DNA from: Sphingobacterium wenxiniae | GTDB lineage: Bacteria; Bacteroidota; Bacteroidia; Sphingobacteriales; Sphingobacteriaceae | Direction: 5' to 3' | Assembly: GCF_900116225.1 (NCBI RefSeq) | Contig: NZ_FOZZ01000019.1 | Location: forward strand, 1-37,982 | Length of the DNA stretch: 37,982 nt | The notes under the pieces: model-generated | The model's database searches: none | What the model was told of the DNA's origin: nothing | What the model saw: only the letters and a program-made list of their open reading frames with translations | Program-made: the position numbers and the translations under genes | Shown here: piece by piece, positions 16,743 to 25,318 of the stretch | How the letters are laid out: the number at the start of each line of letters is the position of its first letter | Position numbering within the stretch: the stretch's first letter is position 1

Positions 16743-17258
16743 TTAACTTTTACGCTTGAACACCGGTACAGTAGAACACGGTTCACCATACATAATGGAC
16801 TTGGCAACCTTGCTTAGTTCGACCGTAAACTTCACAAACGCAGCTTCAGGGATATGGATGTCTCCACAACCTTTTACGACAACGCGTTGGTCAAGAAATG
16901 TTGTGTAATCGATGGTACTTAACTTGTTCATGAACCAATCTCTCTCCACATCTTCTTTCGTGCCGAAGTGAACCGAAGTTGCATGCGGTTCAAGCTTGTT
17001 TGCCAATAACATATACGCCCAAGTCGGTACAATGGCATCTGTGGAACAGATGATGCCGATATGTTTGTTCTGGTATTGACTCCAGTCATGTTGTTTGATG
17101 AACTCACGGAAATCCTTTTCTTTTAGGATCAATCCATGAAAGAGGTTGTCCTTTATGTCATATATAAAGATTTCCCCCGTCGGGGCATAATTTGCCAAGT
17201 CAATGGTCATTAAACCACTTTGTGCCACTTTATTGACGATGTTTTCCTGAATTTCCAT
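16743..17258 (-). CDS. DUF2480 family protein
   Basis: A 171-residue soluble protein. The N-terminal block (NIVNKVAQSGLMTIDLANY) and IKDNLFHGLILKEKDFR are what I recognise as DUF2480, a Bacteroidota family without assigned function. The middle part (IGIICSTDAIVPTWAYMLLA) looks like an alpha/beta core. The ATG at 17258 is used; the frame extends to a TTG at 17273, which would add only five residues. It is the first gene of a three-gene leftward operon and follows the terminator of the PpiD-like gene. Confidence 0.82.
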   Translation of the reverse strand: MEIQENIVNKVAQSGLMTIDLANYAPTGEIFIYDIKDNLFHGLILKEKDFREFIKQHDWSQYQNKHIGIICSTDAIVPTWAYMLLANKLEPHATSVHFGTKEDVERDWFMNKLSTIDYTTFLDQRVVVKGCGDIHIPEAAFVKFTVELSKVAKSIMYGEPCSTVPVFKRKS

Positions 17259-17276
17259 AACGTTCAAAAACAAAAA

Positions 17277-17300
17277 AGCCGAACATTTTAATGTTCGGCT
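17277..17300 (-). terminator. Intrinsic terminator of the PpiD-like gene
   Basis: AGCCGAACAT pairs with ATGTTCGGCT across a 4-nt loop; on the minus strand TTTTTTG follows. It lies 20 nt after the stop codon. Confidence 0.9.
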
Positions 17301-17320
17301 GTAAAGTTAGTGATTATATC

Positions 17321-19429
17321 TTAATAGAATCTAATGCGATTGTCATCTATATCGGCTTTGTTTTGTAGAGCTTGATAGATTGCTGTCCAAGAACGTTGTG
17401 CCTTCGATGTCTGCAATTGTTTCTTTTGATTGGTCATATCACTGGCAACCAATTCTGCAGGGTTGGTAAAGCCATTGACCTGTACAGCATATACGCCTTG
17501 TAAGCCCTTAACAGACTTGGAAACTTTGTTTGGTTGTAAACCAAATACTGTTCCCACCACTGCAGGCTCTAATGCGATGCCTGGTAAAACTGGATTAGCC
17601 ATCACGATATTTTCTACTTCAATGGCAGATTTACCCAATTTTTGAGCGGCTTGGTCGATGTTCGATGCACCATTCAAGGCATTGTTCATCTTTTCAGCTA
17701 ACATTTTTGCTTTTACTTCATTTTTCACCTGAGGTTCTATCTGTGCTTTTACTGCTTCTAAGGATAATAAACCTTTGGGTTGGATGTCCTGAACACGCGC
17801 TACGATAAAATTGTGCTCAGTATCGAAAATCTTTTCTGAGACGTCACCTTTTTTTGCTTCGAATGCCCATTTCACCAAATCTCTCGGTACTTCTGTTCCG
17901 TTGAAATTATTATCCATCGCAGCTGCTCTGTCTATTTTTTGAATAGTTAAGCCATGCTTATTGGCAACTTCGGTAAAGTTTTTACTATTTGCTTCACTGA
18001 AGAAACTATTGGCCTTGGCGTAAACAGCATCGGTGGTTGCTTTTCCTGCATTGATTGTTTTATTGACAATTGCAGCTTTTACGATTTTAGAGTTGCCTAC
18101 TTGCTTTTCGATGCGGATAATATGCGTACCGAAACGGCTGTTCACAATAACAACATCTCCAGCTTTTCCAGAGAAAGCAGCTTCTTCAAACTCAGGAACC
18201 ATTTGTCCACGAGGGAAAGTGCCTAAATCACCACCATTGACCTTGCTTCCTTGGTCTACGCTGAATTGAATCGCTAACGCTGCGAAGCTTTCACCTTGTT
18301 GGATTAATCTTTTGATTGAATCGGCTTTTGTTGTTGCTTTATCAACACCGCCTTCAGCAGTTGTATTTAACAAGATATGTGATGCTTTTACAGAATCAGG
18401 GCTAAATTTTGCATCAATTACCTTCGCAATCTCATAAGCATCATTAGAAAGGAAAGGACCTACTGTTGTACCTACCGCTGCATTGAATAATACAGAGTCA
18501 AGTGCGGGACTAACCTGTCCTTTACGAAGGTAAGTCGCAGGATACTGTACATCAGAGTTAGACACAGCAAATAAAGAATCGTTTGTCGATGCGATTAACT
18601 CTGCTTTTAGTTGTTCTATAGCGGATTTTGTAGCTGCAGTATCGTTAGCTGTCGGACGTGCATCAAACAATACATATTCTACTGTTCTGCTTTCTTCTGG
18701 ATTTTTGAAAGCTTTTTTATGCGTATCGTAATAAGCTTTATAATCTGCATCGGTTAAGTTGATCTCCGCATCTTTAACAGAAGAGTAATCTAACATTAAG
18801 TACTTGAAGTTCGCCAATTTGTTGCGATTATTGTATTCTTCTTGTGCCTCCAATGCCGTTACGTATACGCTATTGCTTAGTAAGTTTGAATATTTCTGGT
18901 TTAAACGCTCGTTACGAATGTTTTCCAAAAGCATTTCCCATTGTGCATTCATCTCTGGTGTTCCTTGTGTAGAAACCTGAGACAAAAATACATTGAGCTG
19001 ATTGCGGTCAAACATACCTGTTTCAGGGTTCGTGAAGGCCTGGATAATTTGTTGCGAAGGATTGTTTCCGCTAACCAAATCATTTAATTCGTCTTTCCCT
19101 ACTGAAAGACCGATTTTCTCAATTTCCTGTTTTAGTAATTCTTGGGAGATAAATTGGTTCCAAACTTGTTGAACTGCATAAGTTCTTAATTGTGATGAGG
19201 CTGCTCCACCCATTTGTTGTTGGAACATAGCTGTTGTTTGGTCAACCTGCGCATTGAAAACTTGATAATCTATCGATTCCCCATTAACGCTCCCCACTTG
19301 ATTCTGGCTTTTCATCCAAAAAGGAGTACCGTAGTTGATGATATCTCCTAATAAAAATGCAACAATTGCTAAACCGATGATGGTAACCACCAATCCTGCT
19401 CGGTTTCGCAAACTACCCATTAATCCCAT
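17321..19429 (-). CDS. PpiD/SurA-like membrane-anchored peptidyl-prolyl isomerase
   Basis: A 702-residue periplasmic foldase held by one N-terminal membrane segment (about 13-31, VVTIIGLAIVAFLLGDIIN) after a short positive tail, the PpiD topology. Residues about 40-200 form the SurA_N-like chaperone domain. A parvulin-type PPIC domain lies at about 345-445 (VKASHILLNT, GGDLGTFPRGQMVPEFEEAA, FGTHIIRIE), followed by a second, less conserved parvulin-like or chaperone region. It probably helps folding of outer-membrane and secreted proteins, which fits the LptC and outer-membrane protein genes just upstream. MGLMGSLRNR has a second possible ATG three codons on. A 155-nt gap with no clear terminator separates it from lptC. 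Confidence 0.9.
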   Translation of the reverse strand: MGLMGSLRNRAGLVVTIIGLAIVAFLLGDIINYGTPFWMKSQNQVGSVNGESIDYQVFNAQVDQTTAMFQQQMGGAASSQLRTYAVQQVWNQFISQELLKQEIEKIGLSVGKDELNDLVSGNNPSQQIIQAFTNPETGMFDRNQLNVFLSQVSTQGTPEMNAQWEMLLENIRNERLNQKYSNLLSNSVYVTALEAQEEYNNRNKLANFKYLMLDYSSVKDAEINLTDADYKAYYDTHKKAFKNPEESRTVEYVLFDARPTANDTAATKSAIEQLKAELIASTNDSLFAVSNSDVQYPATYLRKGQVSPALDSVLFNAAVGTTVGPFLSNDAYEIAKVIDAKFSPDSVKASHILLNTTAEGGVDKATTKADSIKRLIQQGESFAALAIQFSVDQGSKVNGGDLGTFPRGQMVPEFEEAAFSGKAGDVVIVNSRFGTHIIRIEKQVGNSKIVKAAIVNKTINAGKATTDAVYAKANSFFSEANSKNFTEVANKHGLTIQKIDRAAAMDNNFNGTEVPRDLVKWAFEAKKGDVSEKIFDTEHNFIVARVQDIQPKGLLSLEAVKAQIEPQVKNEVKAKMLAEKMNNALNGASNIDQAAQKLGKSAIEVENIVMANPVLPGIALEPAVVGTVFGLQPNKVSKSVKGLQGVYAVQVNGFTNPAELVASDMTNQKKQLQTSKAQRSWTAIYQALQNKADIDDNRIRFY

Positions 19430-19584
19430 AATCTATATACTGTGTTTATTTTTAAATGCTTGTTATTAGTTATTTAATTGACCCTTATTAAAAACAAGGC
19501 GCAAGATACAACTTTTATGAAAAAAAATGTAAAAAATTATAGTGTATGAAAACTAAATTTAATAAAATGTGTTTATGTCGGTTT

Positions 19585-20187
19585 CTATCGACCGAAAGAA
19601 GGTAATTGATTCTCTCCCGTTGGGACATAATATCCTGTCATGTTTTCACCTTTAATCAACTTGAAGTTGAGGTCTGAGGTGAAAGAGGTAGCTTGGAAAC
19701 TTCCACGTCCGTCTTTCATGTCGAAAGTAATGGGAACGGTATTGTAATAGATTTGCTTTTTCTCATCGTAGAAGATTTCCTCGGATTTGATAATAGAGCC
19801 ATTATCCATTGTGACGACGACATTTTTCCGAAACTCTGTCAACCCCTCATTATTGCGTTGTATGGCATAATCGGATTTTATACGCTGGGTTTCGTTTTGG
19901 TTTGCATCGAAGAAACGTATCACTACGCCTTTCTGGAATTCAAAAAAACCAACACTGTCTGGGTATTCCCTTAATTCTGGGCTTTTCAATTCTGCTTTTA
20001 CAACAGCAGAGTCGCTATAAACGACAGTAACATCTCTGGAAATATTGACATTTTCCTCTTCTTGAATGTTGGCGACTTTTTCAATGTCTTTCATGGAGTT
20101 CTCACAAGAGAAAAGCAAGAACATCCCTAGTGCCATTAAAGGTACTAGGGATGTTCGTTGATATATTTTTAGGATGCAGTCTCGCAT
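19585..20187 (-). CDS. lptC: LPS export ABC transporter periplasmic protein LptC (lipoprotein form)
   Basis: A 200-residue protein whose N-terminus carries a lipoprotein signal ending LLFSC (Cys28), as is common for Bacteroidota LptC. The rest is a beta-jellyroll-type LptC domain: VVYSDSAVVKAELKSPELRE near residues 54-73, then GVVIRFFD, AIQRNNEGLTEFRKNVVV and SEEIFYDEK. LptC accepts lipopolysaccharide from LptBFG and passes it to LptA. The gene begins 4 nt after the outer-membrane protein gene, so the two are one operon. Sequence conservation in this family is low, so the call rests on motif pattern and lipobox. Confidence 0.85.
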   Translation of the reverse strand: MRDCILKIYQRTSLVPLMALGMFLLFSCENSMKDIEKVANIQEEENVNISRDVTVVYSDSAVVKAELKSPELREYPDSVGFFEFQKGVVIRFFDANQNETQRIKSDYAIQRNNEGLTEFRKNVVVTMDNGSIIKSEEIFYDEKKQIYYNTVPITFDMKDGRGSFQATSFTSDLNFKLIKGENMTGYYVPTGENQLPSFGR

Positions 20188-20191
20188 TTTT

Positions 20192-21511
20192 CTAATCTAA
20201 ACTTCGACGTCGGAACCACGTATCATTGATGGTAAAACCAATGTTGATATTGATATAGCGCTCGCGTACTAAGCTGTTGGATAAGGTTCCCTGTTGACCA
20301 AATTCAGCAGAAATGTTGAATTGGGAGAATGTTGCACCAAAATTGGTTTCTGGAAGAGGAAATCCAAAACCTACCGTAACCGCCATGTCGTTGATTTGTT
20401 GGTGACGGAAAGATACCGGAGTACGATTATAACGGAAGCCTAGACGGTAGTCTACCTGATTCCAGTAGCGTACGGAAGTTGGGTCTGGCTTGATTTGCCC
20501 ACCTACCGCAAAACCGTATGATTTTCCCAATTTGTTTTCTCCTTCCCGAACTTGATAGTTTGACCAATCGGCATATTTGACATCCGCCCCAACCATCCAA
20601 TTATAACCTTTGGATAAGGTAAAGCCTAAACTGTGTTTCAAAGGCAGATTGATTTTGCGGTTGCTAATATTGCTGAAATGGGTGGTGTCTAATGCTACAG
20701 ATTCGTCATCGCCAATAGTTGGCTCAGATATAGTTTGCAATACATTGGTTTTTGCAGTAATCTGATTATCCAATGAACCATTGTAGCCAACGGTTAAGTT
20801 GTAACGACGGCCTAATGCACGACTATATTGCACACCATAGTCAAATGTTACCCCGCGAATATTACGGGTTTCTTTTGTTTCTGAATTGTAAGCATCTCTG
20901 GTGTTTGGGAATTCAACTTTGGTTCGGTCATAGAGATTTCCGAATAGGAAACCTACGTTACCACCTACACTTAAACCTTTAAATGGGGATACACCATACC
21001 CCAAAAATGCCTTGTTAATCCCTCCATCTCCTGAAAGGGATACTTTATAAAGCAAATTGTCGATGCTCTGTGTAGAAGCGGCGGAATAACCGATATCTGA
21101 GTAAGGCAATAAACCAAAAGCCATACCACCATATTTACTCAGAGGCACACCGATTGCTAAGTGACTAAAAGCAAAATCCGCTGTGTTGTCGCTTCTGTCG
21201 TCTTTGGAAAGTTGGGTAAGATTACCATATAATCCAGCCTCTAATACCGTGCGGTTGAGTCCAGAGTATGATGCAGGGTTGCTGATGTTCAATGTAGGAA
21301 ACCCCGTCAAGTGGCGTACGCCTGAAGAGATGCCTCCCATAGCTCTGGTTTGCGGTAAAAGGTCTTCTCGCATCTGTCCTAAACCAAACTGGGAATACGG
21401 AGAGTGGGAGGTGGATTTCTGTGCCTGTAAGCTATTGGTACCCCAGCCCATCAGTCCTAAAAATAACGTAAGAGCTATTTTGGTGAGCGTTCCTATTGAA
21501 TGTCTGTGCAT
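20192..21511 (-). CDS. Outer-membrane beta-barrel protein (OmpP1/FadL-like)
   Basis: A 439-residue exported protein with a signal peptide ending SLQAQ. The mature part begins SHSPYSQFGLGQMREDLLPQ and goes on with RAMGGISSG and NISNPASYSGL, a pattern shared by FadL/OmpP1-type barrels in Bacteroidota. The remainder alternates amphipathic beta strands and polar turns to an aromatic-containing C-terminus. It is first in an operon with lptC, a pairing I recall in other Bacteroidota. A transport role for hydrophobic compounds is only a family-level guess. Confidence 0.82.
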   Translation of the reverse strand: MHRHSIGTLTKIALTLFLGLMGWGTNSLQAQKSTSHSPYSQFGLGQMREDLLPQTRAMGGISSGVRHLTGFPTLNISNPASYSGLNRTVLEAGLYGNLTQLSKDDRSDNTADFAFSHLAIGVPLSKYGGMAFGLLPYSDIGYSAASTQSIDNLLYKVSLSGDGGINKAFLGYGVSPFKGLSVGGNVGFLFGNLYDRTKVEFPNTRDAYNSETKETRNIRGVTFDYGVQYSRALGRRYNLTVGYNGSLDNQITAKTNVLQTISEPTIGDDESVALDTTHFSNISNRKINLPLKHSLGFTLSKGYNWMVGADVKYADWSNYQVREGENKLGKSYGFAVGGQIKPDPTSVRYWNQVDYRLGFRYNRTPVSFRHQQINDMAVTVGFGFPLPETNFGATFSQFNISAEFGQQGTLSNSLVRERYININIGFTINDTWFRRRSLD

Positions 21512-21938
21512 ATATAACGGTGTTACATCTTATCGATTCAGCGGTATTTTACTATCTAAATAGGTTACCTAATTGCTGCTTGTTTGTCGATAGCTACTAA
21601 ATGATGTTTTTTTCAAAATTTGCTACAAAACTATCTATTTTTTGACTATTCCGTTAGCCCTATTTGTTAAAAAAGGTTAATCGTTTTGTTTTCAAGGTGT
21701 TAAATAAGTTCAGTGTGTGGAGGTGATTTAAAAATTGATGGTGTTTACCAAAATGGGGGATGTCCGAAAAGGTTGTTAATCATTAAAAAACGCGTCATTG
21801 CGAGGAAAAATGACGAAGCAATCTGCGTTTTTACCGTCATCAGATTGCTTCGTTCCTCGCAATGACGATGACGGCTGACTTTTCGCCCCCCTCTTCGTAA
21901 TTACCCTGTGCTTTGGAGAGCTTTTTTCCAACTCAGCG
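21512..21938. other. 427-bp gene-free region with one palindromic repeat
   Basis: AT-rich sequence upstream of the leftward outer-membrane protein operon. It must hold that operon's promoter, but I find no good TAnnTTTG match. The only ordered structure is the palindromic element at 21793-21867. No open frame with coding character is seen. Confidence 0.7.
21793..21867. repeat. REP-like palindromic element
   Basis: The left arm (21793-21825) begins CGTCATTGCGAGGA and the right arm (21841-21867) ends with its exact complement. Inner arms GACGAAGCAATCTG and CAGATTGCTTCGT also pair. The core (GTCATTGCGAGG... GAAGCAATCTG) resembles an interspersed repeat known from many bacterial genomes. Confidence 0.8.
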
Positions 21939-22922
21939 CTAAAAAAACTGAAAATATAAAATAGTCAGAAGAATAACGGCATACAGCACTTCATAGACCC
22001 ATTTGGATTTGGCATAGGTGAAATAGAAAGCCATATAAATGGCGATAGGTGGTGCGCACAATAGGAAGTGGTTGATGGTGATGTGATCGTTCAAATAAAA
22101 CGAACCTACAGTTAACAGTACCATGAAGAATAAAAGCTGGAATGATTTCCGAAGGTGTACTACGCTTTTGAAGAATTGGTCTTTTAGTATGAAAAGGAAG
22201 AAAAGCAATGATATCAGAACCGGAATTACGACAATATAATCATAGACATTGACCGATAATTCTGTCGGAAATGCATAGCTCAATGGTTTGAATATTTGAT
22301 AGAACTCGACCAATCTGTCATTCCAATAGTAAATGACACCCAGAAGGAAGTAAATCGTTGAGAATCCAAGTAGGGGAGTAACCCATTCTCGCCAGTTGAA
22401 AGGCCGGAAAATGATAAGACTAATCCAGAGGAGGAGCATCATCACCATGAACGGAAAATAGATCAGGCTACCAAAAGCAACGATCATCCCTAGGTCGAAC
22501 ATGAGCCCCTTAACATCGGCTTGTTTATAGATGTTTAAGAGTTTTCCGAGCATCCAAATGGTGATAAAATTACATATCAGCGGTGGTGAAAAAACTAAGA
22601 AAGGAGCAAAGAGACTAACTAAAGTCATGTACATCAATGCTGTAAGGAAGCTTGGTTTCCCCAGGAAATTGAAGTTGTTGATGATTTTATTCAGAAAAAA
22701 TGCTTGAAGAAGTGTCAGGATGAGGGTGATAAGTACGTTCACCACTGGCGAGACCATAGCTTCAGACTGAAAACCTATGATGTTGTAGATCGCAGGTTCA
22801 AAAAAGATTGTTGTTATCTCGGTAGGAAGATGTAAAAACACTCCCAGACATAATGCCAACCCAATAATCGAAACGAAAAGTATGTTAATTGGTGTGAACT
22901 TTCGAAGTTGGTTGATAATCAT
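21939..22922 (-). CDS. DUF6427 family integral membrane protein
   Basis: A 327-residue protein with roughly nine or ten hydrophobic segments spread over its whole length and few charged loops. MIINQLRKFTPINILFVSII and the motif FRPFNWREW (about 172-180) are what I associate with the Bacteroidota family DUF6427, often mislabelled as a carotene monooxygenase. It has no signal peptide and no catalytic motif. It follows the ccm genes by 22 nt in the same direction and may be cotranscribed. Function unknown. Confidence 0.78.
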   Translation of the reverse strand: MIINQLRKFTPINILFVSIIGLALCLGVFLHLPTEITTIFFEPAIYNIIGFQSEAMVSPVVNVLITLILTLLQAFFLNKIINNFNFLGKPSFLTALMYMTLVSLFAPFLVFSPPLICNFITIWMLGKLLNIYKQADVKGLMFDLGMIVAFGSLIYFPFMVMMLLLWISLIIFRPFNWREWVTPLLGFSTIYFLLGVIYYWNDRLVEFYQIFKPLSYAFPTELSVNVYDYIVVIPVLISLLFFLFILKDQFFKSVVHLRKSFQLLFFMVLLTVGSFYLNDHITINHFLLCAPPIAIYMAFYFTYAKSKWVYEVLYAVILLTILYFQFF

Positions 22923-22944
22923 GTGTTCGAGGGACAGAGCTTTC

Positions 22945-23154
22945 TTACTTCTTCGTTTCTTTTTCTAATTTTTTGATGCGTCTATCAAGCGCAATAAGGT
23001 AGATTCCAATCCCTATAAAAATGGTCAAAAGCACTAGAGCCACAACATAAATCTTGCCCGAACTGCGAAGATCTGTAGCCATCTCCACACCGCTTTGTGC
23101 AAACAGGCTTAAGTTGCATAAAACCATTAAAAGAAGTGCACTGTATTTTTTCAT
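22945..23154 (-). CDS. CcmD family protein
   Basis: A 69-residue protein with a signal-like N-terminus, one strong membrane segment (about 36-53, IYVVALVLLTIFIGIGIYL) and a short basic tail LDRRIKKLEKETKK. The size, topology and place directly after the ccmC-like gene identify it as CcmD. In other systems CcmD helps release holo-CcmE from the heme-handling complex. Confidence 0.85.
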   Translation of the reverse strand: MKKYSALLLMVLCNLSLFAQSGVEMATDLRSSGKIYVVALVLLTIFIGIGIYLIALDRRIKKLEKETKK

Positions 23155-23178
23155 GATGGAATATCGTAAAATAGTATA

Positions 23179-23844
23179 TTAATCAATTTGATTTCTTGTG
23201 TTCTCGATTAAGCGAAGTCGATAGCGTAACGAAGCTATCCATACACCTATAAGTATCCAACCTACAACAGCCGAATAGAATATCGGACGCATCTGGTTAT
23301 CCATGTCAATGTCACCAAAAGTACTGTTGCCACCACTTCCTGGATGTAGGGAGTCAGTAAGCTTTGGAAGGATATACATCAATACGATCATGACCGGAAA
23401 TGCGAAAATATTGTATATAGCCGAAATCTTCGCGCGTTTTTGTTCCTCTTCTAAAGCGTTACGCAAAACCAAATAGGCCAGATACATCAGTGTAGCAATA
23501 GCCGACCCGTTGGTTTTAGGATCGTTCGGCCAAGGTTCGCCCCACGTGATATTTGCCCATTGCATACCGGTTAATAAACCTAAGAAACAAAAGATAATTC
23601 CTGTGTTTACCGCTTCGACAGCAATGAAATCGTTCTTGATATCGTTGCTGTTGAGATAACGTATGCTGTATATTACCGAAATAAGGTAAAGTGTAAACAT
23701 TGCAAACCACATCGGTACGTGGAAATACACATTGCGGATGGTTTCGTTCAGAATAGGAAGTCTAGGGACAGGTCCGAGTAAACCGGCTATAATAGATCCG
23801 CCAATCAAACATAACCCTAAAATTTTCCACCAAGATTTTCTCAT
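23179..23844 (-). CDS. ccmC: Cytochrome c biogenesis protein CcmC/CcsA family
   Basis: A 221-residue membrane protein with six hydrophobic segments. The tryptophan-rich heme-handling motif reads WANITWGEPWPND (about 96-108). Periplasm-facing histidines are His43 in YFHVPMW and His167 in DSLHPGSG. These features place it with CcmC, which moves heme across the membrane for cytochrome c maturation. It is 15 nt downstream of ccmB and 24 nt upstream of ccmD, all leftward. CcsA proteins are longer, so CcmC is the better name. Confidence 0.9.
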   Translation of the reverse strand: MRKSWWKILGLCLIGGSIIAGLLGPVPRLPILNETIRNVYFHVPMWFAMFTLYLISVIYSIRYLNSNDIKNDFIAVEAVNTGIIFCFLGLLTGMQWANITWGEPWPNDPKTNGSAIATLMYLAYLVLRNALEEEQKRAKISAIYNIFAFPVMIVLMYILPKLTDSLHPGSGGNSTFGDIDMDNQMRPIFYSAVVGWILIGVWIASLRYRLRLIENTRNQID

Positions 23845-23859
23845 GACTGAAAAGTAGCT

Positions 23860-24519
23860 TTAATCACGCCAAAGGTAAGGAAATAACAATAAAGAAATAG
23901 TAACGGTAATTACATTAATTGCCAACAGTACCAAAATTTCACCAGAACTGACCGTGCGTTCCAAACCATTTATGGCATTCTGTGAAAGCTTGATAAGGAC
24001 AATCAGTAACGGGATGATGACCGGGAAGCTGAGGATGGCCATGATTGTACTATTGTTGCCTGTCTTAGAGCTGATGCCCGAGACCATGGTGAACACCGTC
24101 GCAAAACTGATGCTGCCCAGCAGAACGGCTGTTAGGTACAATGTGGGGTCGCCGATAGGATTGCTGAAAATCAAGCTGTAGACCGAGAAGGCGATGGCTG
24201 ACAACAATACCATGACGAAGGTATTGTAGATTATTTTGGAAAGGATAACAGCCTTGGGGCTGGCGATTGTGTAATAATAAAGCTGTCGATAGGAGCTTTC
24301 CTGTATGAAACTTCGGTTGATGGCATTGATGCTGGCAAAGAGCAGGATAATCCAGAATAACGCATTCCAAACAAGTGTATCCACGGATTTGAATGCTTGA
24401 TAGCATACAAAAACTGTGGATACAACATATAACAAGATTCCATTAATGGCATATTTTGAGCGCCATTCCAAAATCATGTCTTTATATACCAATACCTTTA
24501 TTTGCTGGAATAAATTCAT
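23860..24519 (-). CDS. ccmB: Heme exporter permease CcmB
   Basis: A 219-residue permease with six membrane segments. The N-terminus, NLFQQIKVLVYKDMILEWRS, and the motif SGISSKTGNNSTIMAILSFP (about 146-165) are characteristic of CcmB, the membrane part of the CcmAB transporter in system I cytochrome c maturation. The ATG at 24519 is preferred; the frame extends upstream to a TTG that adds three residues. A GGAG stands directly before the ATG, unusually close. The ATPase CcmA is not encoded in this window. Confidence 0.9.
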   Translation of the reverse strand: MNLFQQIKVLVYKDMILEWRSKYAINGILLYVVSTVFVCYQAFKSVDTLVWNALFWIILLFASINAINRSFIQESSYRQLYYYTIASPKAVILSKIIYNTFVMVLLSAIAFSVYSLIFSNPIGDPTLYLTAVLLGSISFATVFTMVSGISSKTGNNSTIMAILSFPVIIPLLIVLIKLSQNAINGLERTVSSGEILVLLAINVITVTISLLLFPYLWRD

Positions 24520-24581
24520 CTCCGGCAAAGATAGGAATAACTTTACTTTGCCTCATCAACAAAGCAAAATAACGCAGCGTT

Positions 24582-24956
24582 TTATGCTTTGTCTACTTCT
24601 GATTTTGCTTCCGCAATGATTTCTTCCGCTTTGTTGCCTAAATTATTGGCTGCTGCTGCTGCTTTGTCCGCTAATTTATGCGCTTGGGTAGAAGCTGTTT
24701 CCAAAGCCTGCTTGCCAGCTTCTTTAGCTCTTGATTTTAAGCTTTCTAAATCTTTTTTTGCTGATTTCGCTAATTTTTCCGCACGTTTAGCCTCTTTTTT
24801 TGATAACTCTTTAAGAGATTTGGTCAGGCTTTTTACCCCTTCGTTTGCGCGATCCAATTGCTTTTTGCCGTCTTCTGTAGCTAATAAATAGTAAGCTGCT
24901 GTTCCAACTGCTAACCCTACTAACGCGAACGCTATTAATCCTTTCTTATTACTCAT
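24582..24956 (-). CDS. YtxH domain-containing protein
   Basis: A 124-residue protein with one N-terminal membrane segment (about 6-26, GLIAFALVGLAVGTAAYYLL) followed by TEDGKKQL and a long Lys/Ala/Glu-rich, probably helical coiled-coil tail. This is the YtxH layout, related to general stress proteins. It has its own promoter-like site upstream. The function of YtxH proteins is poorly known. Confidence 0.85.
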   Translation of the reverse strand: MSNKKGLIAFALVGLAVGTAAYYLLATEDGKKQLDRANEGVKSLTKSLKELSKKEAKRAEKLAKSAKKDLESLKSRAKEAGKQALETASTQAHKLADKAAAAANNLGNKAEEIIAEAKSEVDKA

Positions 24957-24993
24957 GATTATATGTGTTTAAAATTCCCTTATTCTTTTTATC

Positions 24994-25024
24994 TAACTAT
25001 AAGACTAACAAGATAAGTACCAAA
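24994..25024 (-). promoter_or_regulatory. Candidate promoter for the YtxH gene
   Basis: On the minus strand TTTG (25024-25021) is followed by exactly 19 bp and TATAGTTA (25001-24994), a partial match to TAnnTTTG. It lies 38 nt before the ATG. Confidence 0.45.
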
Positions 25025-25067
25025 AGGTTTAGAAAAAAATATTTTTAACAGAATTTTAAGTTTTTTT

Positions 25068-25100
25068 CCTGTTTTTGAGCTTTATTTACTCAAAAACAGG
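25068..25100. repeat. 12-bp perfect inverted repeat
   Basis: CCTGTTTTTGAG at 25068-25079 pairs with CTCAAAAACAGG at 25089-25100. The T-run is on the wrong side for a leftward terminator, so it is listed as an inverted repeat. It lies between the ABC exporter and the YtxH gene. Confidence 0.7.
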
Positions 25101-25116
25101 AGGGAATATTCAGAGC

Positions 25117-25307
25117 CTGTTTAAAAATAAAGACTCAACGGTTTCCAACCACGATGTTTTATCTTTCGACAAGCTCAAGATGACACATGAGCGGTTTTTG
25201 TCTCACTGAGGGCTTCTCGACAGGCTAAGCCTGACATTTGTCGCTGTGTCTCGGCTCTGAAGAGGAATATGACGAAGGAGGTGCGGCAAAAACAGAGGTT
25301 TAAACAG
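25117..25307. repeat. Probable interspersed repeat region with two related motifs and inverted ends
   Basis: Two related motifs occur 50 bp apart: TTTCGACAAGCTCAAGATGACA (25164-25185) and its variant at 25214-25236, which contains the palindrome CAGGC-TAA-GCCTG. The segment is bounded by CTGTTTAAA (25117-25125) and its complement TTTAAACAG (25299-25307). It fills most of the 362-bp gap after the ABC exporter; no open frame is seen in it. Confidence 0.55.
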
Positions 25308-25318
25308 TATCTCAGACT

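Noticed and set aside
16712..16807. Longer N-terminus for the DUF3108 protein
   Set aside because: It would bury the signal peptide and overlap the upstream DUF2480 gene.
25068..25100. Inverted repeat taken as terminator of the ABC exporter
   Set aside because: On the minus strand the hairpin is followed by an A-run, not a T-run, and it lies over 200 nt from the stop codon.
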